Shown here: positions 1 through 6,057 of the stretch, in pieces
Layout: each line of letters begins with the position of its first letter
How positions within the stretch are numbered: position 1 is the first letter of the stretch
From: Fusobacteriaceae bacterium
GTDB taxonomy: Bacteria; Fusobacteriota; Fusobacteriia; Fusobacteriales; Fusobacteriaceae
Length of the DNA: 6,947 nucleotides
Assembly (NCBI GenBank): GCA_016938425.1
Contig: JAFGUR010000042.1
Coordinates: 1 to 6,947 of the forward strand
Direction of reading: 5' to 3'
Made by a program: the position numbers and the translations under genes
Notes under the pieces: model-generated
Told to the model about the DNA's origin: nothing
The model's input: the letters and a program-made list of their open reading frames with translations, nothing else
Database searches by the model: none

Positions 1-2
1 CA

Positions 3-557
3 GCATTTTTTTTAAAAATTATAAATACTCAAGATCCTAATATAGCAATTAATAATGATATTGATATTATAAGATTAAAAGGAGAATTACTTCAAGACCA
101 AATAATAATTATTGGAAAAGAACAAGGAAAGTTAGAAAAAATATCGAGTATAAGAACAGGAGGAAGAACTTTAGAATATTACATACCTCTTGTTATAAAT
201 GGTGAAGAATCAATTAAATATTTAATAAAGACTTCTAAACCCCAAGAGTTGACAGTTTATTTAAAGGGAGCTAAGAAGAAAATAGACTTAAGTACTAATA
301 CTACTATTGAATTAGACACTTACATAAATAAAAATAATTTATCAAAGAGCTTAAGAGATAGACTTGAAAAAGAAGGTTATAAGTTATCTGATGAAGTCTC
401 TGTTATTGACCCCCTAAGAAAACTATCTTCTAAAGGGATAGGATTAATTTATGATTATATTCCATTTTTAATAGTGATAGGCATATATTTAATATTTTTG
501 GGAATTTTAAGTTATAAAATGATGAAAAAGTTGAAGAAAATATACTCTAAAATTTAG
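3..557 (+). CDS. Membrane-anchored protein of unknown function, C-terminal part (5' end outside the window)
   Basis: The reading frame is open from the first bases of the window to TAG at 555-557, giving 184 codons with no start, so this is the 3' end of a longer gene. A TTG at 249 could be taken as a start, but it has no Shine-Dalgarno sequence and lies inside the conserved domain, so it is rejected. The fragment opens with the tail of a hydrophobic stretch (AFFLKII). A soluble, charged domain follows at about residues 10-145, then one membrane helix at about 149-172, and a lysine-rich tail (KMMKKLKK) that by the positive-inside rule should be cytoplasmic. The protein is a clear paralogue of the next gene: YYIPL at 59-63 matches FYIPL there, and EKEGYKL..IDPLRKLSSKGI at 122-146 matches its KKEGYNL..IEPIRKVPYKGI. 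No family with known function is recognised. No hairpin terminator follows, so co-transcription with the next gene is possible. Confidence 0.85.
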   Translation, partial: AFFLKIINTQDPNIAINNDIDIIRLKGELLQDQIIIIGKEQGKLEKISSIRTGGRTLEYYIPLVINGEESIKYLIKTSKPQELTVYLKGAKKKIDLSTNTTIELDTYINKNNLSKSLRDRLEKEGYKLSDEVSVIDPLRKLSSKGIGLIYDYIPFLIVIGIYLIFLGILSYKMMKKLKKIYSKI

Positions 558-583
558 ATAAAGAAATAATTTTTTGTATGAAG

Positions 584-613
584 TTGAATGTCTAAAATTT
601 ATAAAGTTTTAAT
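584..613 (+). promoter_or_regulatory. Weak candidate promoter for the second membrane protein gene
   Basis: TTGAAT at 584-589 (-35-like) and TTTAAT at 608-613 (-10-like) are separated by 18 bp. The 144-bp gap between the two paralogues is extremely AT-rich, so such matches are expected by chance. A TATAAT at 627-632 and a TATACT at 633-638 also occur, but neither has a convincing -35. The gap contains no gene and no rho-independent terminator. This is a tentative call. Confidence 0.2.
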
Positions 614-701
614 ATAGATCAAAAATTATAATTATACTTGGCGATATGTTAAAATTTTGAAATAAAGAAAATTCAAATATTTTCTAGAAGGAGAAAGAAT
701 A

Positions 702-1574
702 ATGAATAATCAAAGATTTTTTTTGATTGAATTTATAGTTTTAATTTTAATATCTCCATATATATTTATGGAAAAAATATATTATTTTGGGTTATATAAA
801 TTACTTTCTATTCAAATAGAACACAGTATGGGTTATTATGATGAATTATTGCTTACTATATTTGAACCAATAGCATTAAGTTTAGTGATAACATTCATCT
901 TAGAGTATTTATTTAAAGAAAAAATCATATGGATAAATGACTTGGGTGCAAAAGCATATAAAACTTTAGGCTTCTTTTTTGGTATAATAGGAATATTTTT
1001 ATTAGGCGTAATGGTTTTTTTTCTATTTACTAATAGGAATATAGATGTTTCTAGTTTGGAAAAAACTCTATTAAGTGAAGGGAAGGAGTCATCTTTAAAT
1101 TATTTTACAATAGATAGTGAGCTAAATTTTAGCAAAAAAATTGTTATAAAAAACGCTAAAAATGAACAAGAGCAGCAATTTTATATTCCTTTAAGAACTC
1201 AAGAAAATATTAAATATATAATTTTAATTGCAGGGCAGTATAGTGATATTTTTGTTGATGGTAAAAGAGAAAAAAAAGTCGACTTTAGTAGAGTTGGGAA
1301 AGTGAAGTTTGATGCTTATTTAGGTAAAAATAAAATATCTGAACAAGCTAAATATATTTTTAAGAAGGAAGGATATAATTTAGAAAAAGATACTTATTTA
1401 ATAGAACCGATAAGAAAAGTTCCTTATAAAGGGATAATGGGTATATTATATACATATGGATTTATAGTTTTTATGTTAGGTATTTTTTTTATGGGACTAG
1501 GTTGGACATTGTTTTCAGTTGGAAATGATGTTAAGACAGATGATGATATTTTTGAAAAACAAAATTCAAAATAA
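702..1574 (+). CDS. Multi-pass membrane protein of unknown function, paralogue of the preceding gene
   Basis: This is a 290-aa protein. The ATG at 702 is chosen because AAGGAG (688-693) lies 8 bp upstream. By eye, hydrophobic segments fall at about residues 6-24, 50-70, 88-109 and 248-272. A hydrophilic domain at about 110-246 lies between the last two. If all four segments span, the domain would face outside the cytoplasm, but this is inferred from hydrophobicity only. The domain carries FYIPL (160-164), KKEGYNL (221-227) and IEPIRKVPYKGI (234-245), all matched in the upstream fragment. The two genes therefore look like a tandem duplication with considerable divergence. The C-terminal tail is acidic (DVKTDDDIFE). 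No enzyme motif, signal-peptide cleavage site or Cys pair is seen, and no named family is recognised. It is followed by 54 bp before the brnQ promoter, without a clear terminator. Confidence 0.85.
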   Translation: MNNQRFFLIEFIVLILISPYIFMEKIYYFGLYKLLSIQIEHSMGYYDELLLTIFEPIALSLVITFILEYLFKEKIIWINDLGAKAYKTLGFFFGIIGIFLLGVMVFFLFTNRNIDVSSLEKTLLSEGKESSLNYFTIDSELNFSKKIVIKNAKNEQEQQFYIPLRTQENIKYIILIAGQYSDIFVDGKREKKVDFSRVGKVKFDAYLGKNKISEQAKYIFKKEGYNLEKDTYLIEPIRKVPYKGIMGILYTYGFIVFMLGIFFMGLGWTLFSVGNDVKTDDDIFEKQNSK

Positions 1575-1628
1575 TTAACCTGTTTTATATATACAATTTA
1601 TGCTTATATATATTGAATAAATTAAGTG

Positions 1629-1658
1629 TTGACAGAATATCAAAAGTTCTGATATCCT
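1629..1658 (+). promoter_or_regulatory. brnQ promoter with an inverted repeat over spacer and -10
   Basis: A perfect TTGACA at 1629-1634 is followed 18 bp later by TATCCT at 1653-1658, with transcription expected to start near 1665. An inverted repeat, ATATCA (1637-1642) / TGATAT (1650-1655) with a 7-nt centre, lies over the spacer and -10. A second repeat, CAGAA (1633-1637) / TTCTG (1647-1651), overlaps it. Dyad symmetry here is what a repressor operator would look like, but no regulator can be named from sequence. The predicted start near 1665 leaves no room for a ribosome site ahead of the ATG at 1666, which supports the ATG at 1693 as the brnQ start. Confidence 0.6.
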
Positions 1659-1692
1659 ATTTTGAATGAAAATTTTATGTAGGAGAGTAGGA

Positions 1693-2973
1693 ATGAAGAA
1701 AAAAGAATATTTAATATTAGGATTTGCACTATTTTCTATGTTTTTTGGAGCAGGGAATTTAATTTTTCCACCAACGTTAGGAATAATGATGGGAGAAAAC
1801 TGGATGACTTCTCTTTTAGGATTTTTAACAACAGGAGTAGGATTAACGTTTTTAGCCATTTATGCATTAACAAAAACGGAAGGATCAGCATTTAAATTTG
1901 GAGAAAAAGTTTCAAAACCTTTTAGCTATATTTTCAATATTTTGATAATTTTGGCTATAGGCCCTCTTTTTGCAATGCCTAGAACAGGAGCAGTTACTTA
2001 TGAAATGGCAATTGAGCCTTTTTTTGGTAAAAATGGAACAATGGGAACATGGATTTTTGGAATAATTTACTTTGGACTAACAATATTTTTAGCAATAAAA
2101 CCATCTAAAATGATGGATAGATTGGGAGAATTTTTAACGCCAGTAATCTTAGGAACAGTAGCACTTATTATAGGAGTAGGAATATTTAAGGATTTTGGAC
2201 ATGTAGATACAACTGTAATAGTAGATAATCCATATTTTAAAGGCTTTTCAGAGGGATATCAAACTATGGATGCCATAGGAGCTATTATTATGGGAGTAGT
2301 TGCAATTGATGCAATAAAATTAAAAGGATTTAAAAAACACGAAGAAGGTAAAGCTATTTTATGGACATCTTTAATTGCAGGTTTTTTATTAGCTATTATA
2401 TATGGTGGACTAATGTATGTAGGAGCTAAATCAGGATCAGTTTACGCAGGGAAGGAAATAGGAAGAACAGCACTGTTAAGTGGTATTGCAATGTTAACTT
2501 TAGGAAATTATGGTAAAGTTGTGTTAGGATTATTAGTTGCTAGCGCATGTTTAACTACTTCAGTGGGACTAGCAGCAACAGCAGGAAATTTTTTTGAAAA
2601 ACATATAAAAATTAAATATGAAGTAGTTGTAATAGTCTCATCAATAATAAGTTTATTTATTTCGGTATTAGGTGTAGATAAAATAATAAAAATAGCCATT
2701 GCACCATTATTATTAATGTATCCAATAGCGATAGTACTTATTGTTTTAAATTGTTTCTCAAATATATTTAAAGTAAAAGGAACTTATATTGGAGGAGCCT
2801 TAGGTGCAGGATTAATAGGATTAGTAGATGCTATGGGATTCTTGGGGTATAAAGTAGAATTTATTCAAAATTTATATAATAAAGTACCTTTGTCTGGGTT
2901 AGGATTTGGATTCATTTTACCATCTATTTTAATGGCTTTGATATTTACATTTATTATAAGAAAACAAGTGTAA
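1693..2973 (+). CDS. brnQ: Branched-chain amino acid carrier (BrnQ / LIVCS family)
   Basis: This 426-aa integral membrane protein matches the usual length of BrnQ carriers, which import leucine, isoleucine and valine with a coupling cation (Na+ or H+; the coupling ion is not decided here). Family hallmarks are the N-terminal first helix containing FFGAGNLIFPP (residues 17-27) and GPLFAMPRTGAV (91-102). Hydrophobic segments occur along the whole chain, consistent with about 12 helices. The start at 1693 is chosen over the in-frame ATG at 1666. AGGAG at 1681-1685 is 7 bp from 1693, the family-typical N-terminus MKKKEYLILGFALFSMFFG begins there, and the predicted transcription start lies at about 1665. 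The gene has its own promoter. Its stop codon (2971-2973) is 1 bp from the -35 element of the valS leader promoter, and no terminator lies between, so brnQ transcripts may continue into the valS leader. The pairing with valS links valine uptake to valine charging. Confidence 0.95.
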   Translation: MKKKEYLILGFALFSMFFGAGNLIFPPTLGIMMGENWMTSLLGFLTTGVGLTFLAIYALTKTEGSAFKFGEKVSKPFSYIFNILIILAIGPLFAMPRTGAVTYEMAIEPFFGKNGTMGTWIFGIIYFGLTIFLAIKPSKMMDRLGEFLTPVILGTVALIIGVGIFKDFGHVDTTVIVDNPYFKGFSEGYQTMDAIGAIIMGVVAIDAIKLKGFKKHEEGKAILWTSLIAGFLLAIIYGGLMYVGAKSGSVYAGKEIGRTALLSGIAMLTLGNYGKVVLGLLVASACLTTSVGLAATAGNFFEKHIKIKYEVVVIVSSIISLFISVLGVDKIIKIAIAPLLLMYPIAIVLIVLNCFSNIFKVKGTYIGGALGAGLIGLVDAMGFLGYKVEFIQNLYNKVPLSGLGFGFILPSILMALIFTFIIRKQV

Positions 2974-2974
2974 C

Positions 2975-3003
2975 TTGACAAAAAGCTTAAAGTTTGGTAT
3001 TCT
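2975..3003 (+). promoter_or_regulatory. Promoter of the valS leader
   Basis: A perfect -35 TTGACA (2975-2980), an optimal 17-bp spacer and TATTCT (2998-3003; 4 of 6 to TATAAT) begin one base after the brnQ stop. Transcription should start near 3010, leaving roughly 19 nt before the mini-ORF ATG at 3029. It is the best sigma70-type promoter seen ahead of valS. The 54 bp between the leader terminator and the valS start hold no well-spaced alternative, since the candidate -10 hexamers there would put the transcription start at or in the valS ribosome site. Confidence 0.7.
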
Positions 3004-3028
3004 ATAAAAAAGTTTTAGGAGGTTAAAA

Positions 3029-3073
3029 ATGTTGAGATTAGTAGAAGTCAGAAGAAGATTAAAAACTATATAA
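3029..3073 (+). CDS. Putative valS leader peptide (14 aa, MLRLVEVRRRLKTI)
   Basis: A 14-codon ORF starts at ATG 3029 and stops at TAA 3071-3073. It has an excellent Shine-Dalgarno sequence, AGGAGG (3017-3022), 6 bp upstream, as strong as that of valS itself. Six of its 14 residues are branched-chain amino acids (L2, L4, V5, V7, L11, I14). V7 uses GTC, which by eye is rare in the neighbouring genes. It also holds four AGA arginine codons, three of them consecutive (R8-R10), so arginine sensing cannot be excluded. The peptide has no domain; the proposed role lies in the act of translation. It sits between a strong promoter and a strong terminator, with alternative RNA pairings that begin inside the coding region, which is the layout of trp/ilv-type attenuator leader peptides. 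That it is translated and regulatory is inference. Confidence 0.6.
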   Translation: MLRLVEVRRRLKTI

Positions 3074-3127
3074 TTTTCTGGCGATAATTTTGACTTTTAA
3101 TCAAACCAATAAATTTAGTGATTAAAG
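3047..3127 (+). promoter_or_regulatory. Competing RNA segments of a putative transcription attenuator ahead of valS
   Basis: Segment 1, GATTAAAA (3057-3064, inside leader codons 10-12), is a perfect complement of TTTTAATC (3095-3102), which is segment 2. Segment 2, as TTTTAATCA (3095-3103), also pairs with segment 3, TGATTAAAG (3119-3127): nine pairs, eight Watson-Crick and one terminal U-G, with a 15-nt loop. Segment 3 overlaps the first three bases of the terminator stem (3125-3132), so the 2:3 and full terminator stems exclude each other. A further hairpin can form inside the leader, 3047-3055 with 3074-3082 (nine pairs, two of them G-U). A ribosome halted at Val7 or the following Arg codons would cover segment 1 and favour 2:3, giving read-through. 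Free segment 1 would sequester 2 and allow termination. Pairings are read directly; the mechanism is inferred. Caveats: the 2:3 stem is AU-rich and leaves a 5-bp terminator core (CCGAA/TTCGG) untouched. Confidence 0.55.
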
Positions 3128-3152
3128 CCGAATTATTTCGGCTTATTTTTTT
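3125..3152 (+). terminator. Rho-independent terminator between the leader ORF and valS (attenuator terminator)
   Basis: There is a perfect 8-bp stem, AAGCCGAA (3125-3132) / TTCGGCTT (3137-3144), with a TTAT loop, one A, then seven Ts (3146-3152). It lies upstream of valS, 52 bp after the mini-ORF stop and 54 bp before the valS ATG. A constitutive terminator here would cut valS off from its only good promoter, which is the main reason to read it as conditional. It would also end transcripts reading through from brnQ. Confidence 0.9.
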
Positions 3153-3206
3153 GTTTAATTGTGTAACATAGAAGAAAATATAACATAATATATAGGAGGA
3201 TTAGCT

Positions 3207-5864
3207 ATGAGCGAACTGAATAAGACATATTCGCCAAAAGAAATTGAAGATAAGTGGTATAAAGTTTGGGAAGAGAATAAATATTTTGCTGCAAAGGTAG
3301 AAGAAGGGAAAGAGAGTTATAGTATAGTAATACCACCTCCAAATGTAACAGGGATTTTACATATGGGGCATGTTCTTAATAACTCTATTCAAGATACATT
3401 AATTAGATGGAATAGAATGCAAGGAAAAAATACTTTATGGATGCCAGGGACAGACCATGCAGGAATTGCTACTCAAAATAAAGTAGAAAGAAAATTAGCT
3501 GACCAAGGATTAACAAAAGAAGACCTTGGAAGAGAAAAATTTATTAATGAAACATGGAAATGGAAAGAAGAACATGGTGGAATTATAACAAAACAACTTC
3601 GTAAATTAGGTGCCTCATTGGATTGGGATAGAGAAAGATTTACAATGGATGAAGGTTTGTCAGAAGCTGTTAAAGATATATTTATAAAACTTTATAATGA
3701 TGGATTAATTTACCAAGGAGAATATATGGTAAATTGGTGTCCAAGATGTGGAACAGCTTTAGCAGATGATGAAGTTGAACATAAAGATAAATCTGGAAAA
3801 ATTTGGGAAATTAAATATCAAGTTGAAGGGACAGAAGAGTTTTTAATAGTTGCAACAACAAGACCAGAAACAATGTTAGGAGATACAGGAGTTGCCGTAA
3901 ATCCTAATGATGACAGATATAAAAATTTTGTAGGAAAAAATGTAGTATTACCATTAATGAATAGATTAATACCAATAGTTGCAGATGAATATGTTGATAT
4001 GGAATTTGGAACAGGAGTAGTAAAAATGACTCCAGCTCATGATCCTAATGACTTTGAAGTTGCAGGAAGAACAGGACTTGAAATATTAAATGTATTTACT
4101 CCAGATGCTAAAATTAATGAAATTGGTGGGAAATATGCTGGATTAGATAGATTTGAAGCAAGAAAAGTAATATTAAAAGATTTAGAAGATTTAGGGCTAT
4201 TAGGAAAAATAAAAGAACATAATCATGCAGTTGGTGAATGTTACAGATGTGATACAGTTGTAGAGCCTAGAGTATCAAAACAATGGTTTGTAAAAATGAA
4301 ACCTTTAGCAGAAAAAGCTTTGGAAGTTGTAAGAAATGGACAAATTGAAATAAAACCAAAAAGATGGGAAAAAGTATATTATAACTGGTTAGATAATATA
4401 AGAGATTGGTGTATTTCAAGACAAATTTGGTGGGGACATAGAATACCAGCATATTATGGACCAGATAATCATTTATTTGTTGCTAAAAATTTAGAAGATG
4501 CAAAAGAACAAGCTTTAAAACATTATGGAAAAGAAGTGGAATTGACTCAAGAGACAGATGTTTTAGACACATGGTTTTCATCAGCATTATGGCCATTTAG
4601 TACAATGGGATGGCCTGAAAAAACAAAAGAGCTTGAAGCATTTTATCCAACTTCAGTAATTGTAACAGGAGCAGATATTTTATTTTTCTGGATTGCAAGA
4701 ATGGTAATGATGGGTATGTATGAAATGAAAGAAATTCCTTTTAAAACAGTTTACTTACACGGAATTGTTAGGGATGAATTAGGAAGAAAAATGTCTAAAT
4801 CATTAGGAAATTCTCCTGATCCATTAGACCTTATAGAAACTTATGGAGCAGATGCAATAAGATTTACAATGCTTTATAATACCTCTCAAGGTCAAGATGT
4901 TCATTTCTCTGAAAAATTAATAGAAATGGGAAGAAATTTTGCAAATAAAATTTGGAATGTTTCTAGATTTGTTCTTATGAATTTAGAAGGATTTGATGTT
5001 AAAGCTATAAAGGTAGAAGACTTAGAATTCCAATTAGTTGATAAATGGATTTATTCTAGATTAAATCAAACAATTGAAACAGTTAATAATAAATTATCTA
5101 ACCAAGCTTTAGATGATGGAGCAAAAGCAATCTATGAATTCCTAAGAGGAGATTTCTGTGATTGGTATGTTGAAATTGCTAAAACTAGATTATATAATTC
5201 AGAAGATATTAAAAATAAGCAAACAGCTCAATATGTTTTATGGAATATATTAGAAAAAGGATTAAAACTTTTACATCCATTTATGCCATTTATGACAGAA
5301 GAAATTTGGCAAAAACTAGGAGCTAATGGGGAAACTATTATGTTAAGTGAATTCCCAATATATAATGAAAAAGAGGTTGATTTAGTATCAGAAAACTCTT
5401 TTGCTTATTTACAAGAACTCGTAGGTGCTGTAAGAAATATAAGAGCAGAGATGAATGTTTCACCAGCAAAACCAATTACTTTAGTATTAAAAACAGAAGA
5501 TGAAACAGAATTAGAAACTATTACTGGTAACAAAGAGTTCTTAAAATCTTTAGTTAAAGCAGAAAACTTAGAATTTGGTTCAGAACTTGTAAAGCCAGAA
5601 GGAGCAGGATTTAGAGTAGCTAATAAAACAGAAGTTTATGTTCCTTTAGCTGATTTATTAGATGTTGAGGCAGAAATTGCTAAAATTAAACCTCAAATTG
5701 AGAAAATTAAAAAAGACCTTGAAAAAGTTCAAAATAAACTTGCAGATGAAAGATTTACATCTAAAGCACCAGCACATATTTTGGATAGAGAGAGAAAAAT
5801 AGAAGCAGAATATTTAGATAAGTTAGCAAAATTAGAAGAAAATTTGAAGGCTTTTAGTAAATAA
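3207..5864 (+). CDS. valS: Valyl-tRNA synthetase (ValRS)
   Basis: This 885-aa cytoplasmic class Ia synthetase charges tRNA-Val with valine using ATP and is the normal full length for bacterial ValRS. The ATG at 3207 follows AGGAGG (3194-3199) by 7 bp. Visible signatures are the HIGH motif as HMGH (52-55) and the KMSKS motif exactly (528-532). The CP1 editing domain includes TTRPET (217-222) and HDPNDFE (278-284), which remove mischarged threonine. Paired cysteines C178-P-R-C181 and C345-Y-R-C348 look like zinc ligands. Catalytic-domain blocks DWCISRQIWWGHR (400-412) and DVLDTWFSS (451-459) are also present. A helical anticodon-binding domain follows at about 610-770. The charged C-terminal coiled coil at about 817-885 is the tRNA-contacting arm typical of ValRS and absent from IleRS and LeuRS. 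No motif is missing. Expression is probably governed by the leader attenuator upstream; a strong terminator follows 12 bp after the stop. Confidence 0.98.
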   Translation: MSELNKTYSPKEIEDKWYKVWEENKYFAAKVEEGKESYSIVIPPPNVTGILHMGHVLNNSIQDTLIRWNRMQGKNTLWMPGTDHAGIATQNKVERKLADQGLTKEDLGREKFINETWKWKEEHGGIITKQLRKLGASLDWDRERFTMDEGLSEAVKDIFIKLYNDGLIYQGEYMVNWCPRCGTALADDEVEHKDKSGKIWEIKYQVEGTEEFLIVATTRPETMLGDTGVAVNPNDDRYKNFVGKNVVLPLMNRLIPIVADEYVDMEFGTGVVKMTPAHDPNDFEVAGRTGLEILNVFTPDAKINEIGGKYAGLDRFEARKVILKDLEDLGLLGKIKEHNHAVGECYRCDTVVEPRVSKQWFVKMKPLAEKALEVVRNGQIEIKPKRWEKVYYNWLDNIRDWCISRQIWWGHRIPAYYGPDNHLFVAKNLEDAKEQALKHYGKEVELTQETDVLDTWFSSALWPFSTMGWPEKTKELEAFYPTSVIVTGADILFFWIARMVMMGMYEMKEIPFKTVYLHGIVRDELGRKMSKSLGNSPDPLDLIETYGADAIRFTMLYNTSQGQDVHFSEKLIEMGRNFANKIWNVSRFVLMNLEGFDVKAIKVEDLEFQLVDKWIYSRLNQTIETVNNKLSNQALDDGAKAIYEFLRGDFCDWYVEIAKTRLYNSEDIKNKQTAQYVLWNILEKGLKLLHPFMPFMTEEIWQKLGANGETIMLSEFPIYNEKEVDLVSENSFAYLQELVGAVRNIRAEMNVSPAKPITLVLKTEDETELETITGNKEFLKSLVKAENLEFGSELVKPEGAGFRVANKTEVYVPLADLLDVEAEIAKIKPQIEKIKKDLEKVQNKLADERFTSKAPAHILDRERKIEAEYLDKLAKLEENLKAFSK

Positions 5865-5875
5865 TAGATATGAAG

Positions 5876-5906
5876 TAGAGACTTGAACGTAAGTCTCTAT
5901 TTTTTT
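5876..5906 (+). terminator. Rho-independent terminator of valS
   Basis: There is a 9-bp perfect stem, TAGAGACTT (5876-5884) / AAGTCTCTA (5891-5899), with a 6-nt loop, immediately followed by seven Ts (5900-5906). It starts 12 bp after the valS stop and closes the transcription unit. Confidence 0.93.
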
Positions 5907-5946
5907 GTACTTTATAGTAAACTATAAATTTTAATGTAATAAGTAC
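5907..5946. repeat. Nested inverted repeat just downstream of the valS terminator
   Basis: TTTATAG (5911-5917) and CTATAAA (5922-5928) form a perfect 7-bp stem with a 4-nt TAAA loop. GTACTT (5907-5912) and AAGTAC (5941-5946) form an outer 6-bp repeat that shares two bases with the inner arm, so both cannot pair in full. The inner hairpin is AU-only except for one G-C pair and is followed by ATTTTAATG, too weak for a good terminator. Function is unknown; it may be a backup terminator or an operator-like dyad. Confidence 0.4.
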
Positions 5947-6057
5947 GAATCGAAATGTAACAGGGCCACTTTTCTTGAATTTAACTATATTTTTTAAAAA
6001 AATCATGTTAATATATTAAGCGAGATTAATTTTGGCAAAGTTAAAAGGGGAGAGAAA
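5947..6057. other. Intergenic region ahead of the last gene, with a 12-bp palindrome and no clear promoter
   Basis: No gene is visible here. A perfect 12-bp palindrome, TTAATATATTAA, occupies 6008-6019; TATATT inside it (6012-6017) could be a -10 element but lacks a recognisable -35 at proper spacing. TTGAAT at 5975-5980 could be a -35 but has no -10 at 16-18 bp. The patch CAGGGCCAC (5961-5969) is conspicuously GC-rich for this window. The AGGGGAGA ribosome site of the next gene lies at 6046-6053. Confidence 0.35.

Noticed and set aside
249..557. A 102-aa ORF beginning at TTG 249
   Set aside because: The frame is open upstream to the window edge, the upstream part aligns with the paralogue at 702-1574, and no ribosome site precedes 249; it is the tail of a truncated longer gene.
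639..646. TGGCGATA shared between the 558-701 gap and the valS leader (3079-3086)
   Set aside because: An eight-base match between two AT-rich intergenic regions with no shared surrounding structure; probably chance.
667..684. GAAAAT/ATTTTC hairpin just upstream of the ribosome site of the gene at 702
   Set aside because: Six mostly A-U pairs with a 6-nt loop in highly AT-rich DNA; too weak to claim regulation.
1584..1613. TATATA-type inverted repeat after the gene ending at 1574 as a terminator
   Set aside because: The stem is only A-U pairs and no T-tract follows; such repeats are expected by chance at this composition.
1666..1692. Nine-residue N-terminal extension of BrnQ from ATG 1666
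   Set aside because: ATG 1666 coincides with the predicted transcription start and has no Shine-Dalgarno sequence; AGGAG at 1681-1685 serves ATG 1693, where the usual BrnQ N-terminus starts.
1575..1859. Minus-strand 94-aa ORF
   Set aside because: It overlaps the brnQ promoter and 5' coding region, has no ribosome site, and reads as an antisense shadow of low-complexity AT-rich sequence.
2508..2699. Minus-strand 63-aa ORF inside brnQ
   Set aside because: Antisense shadow of a well-supported membrane carrier gene.
3151..3189. A separate valS promoter after the leader terminator (TTGTTT or TTGTGT with TATAAC or CATAAT)
   Set aside because: Spacers are 14, 19 or 22 bp instead of about 17, and the start point would fall at or within the ribosome site of valS; not convincing.
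3010..3206. T-box riboswitch upstream of valS
   Set aside because: The conserved T-box core (AGGGTGGNACCGCG) and stem I features are absent, and the leader of about 190 nt instead contains a translatable mini-ORF.
4267..4452. Minus-strand 61-aa ORF inside valS
   Set aside because: Antisense shadow of a conserved catalytic region of valS.
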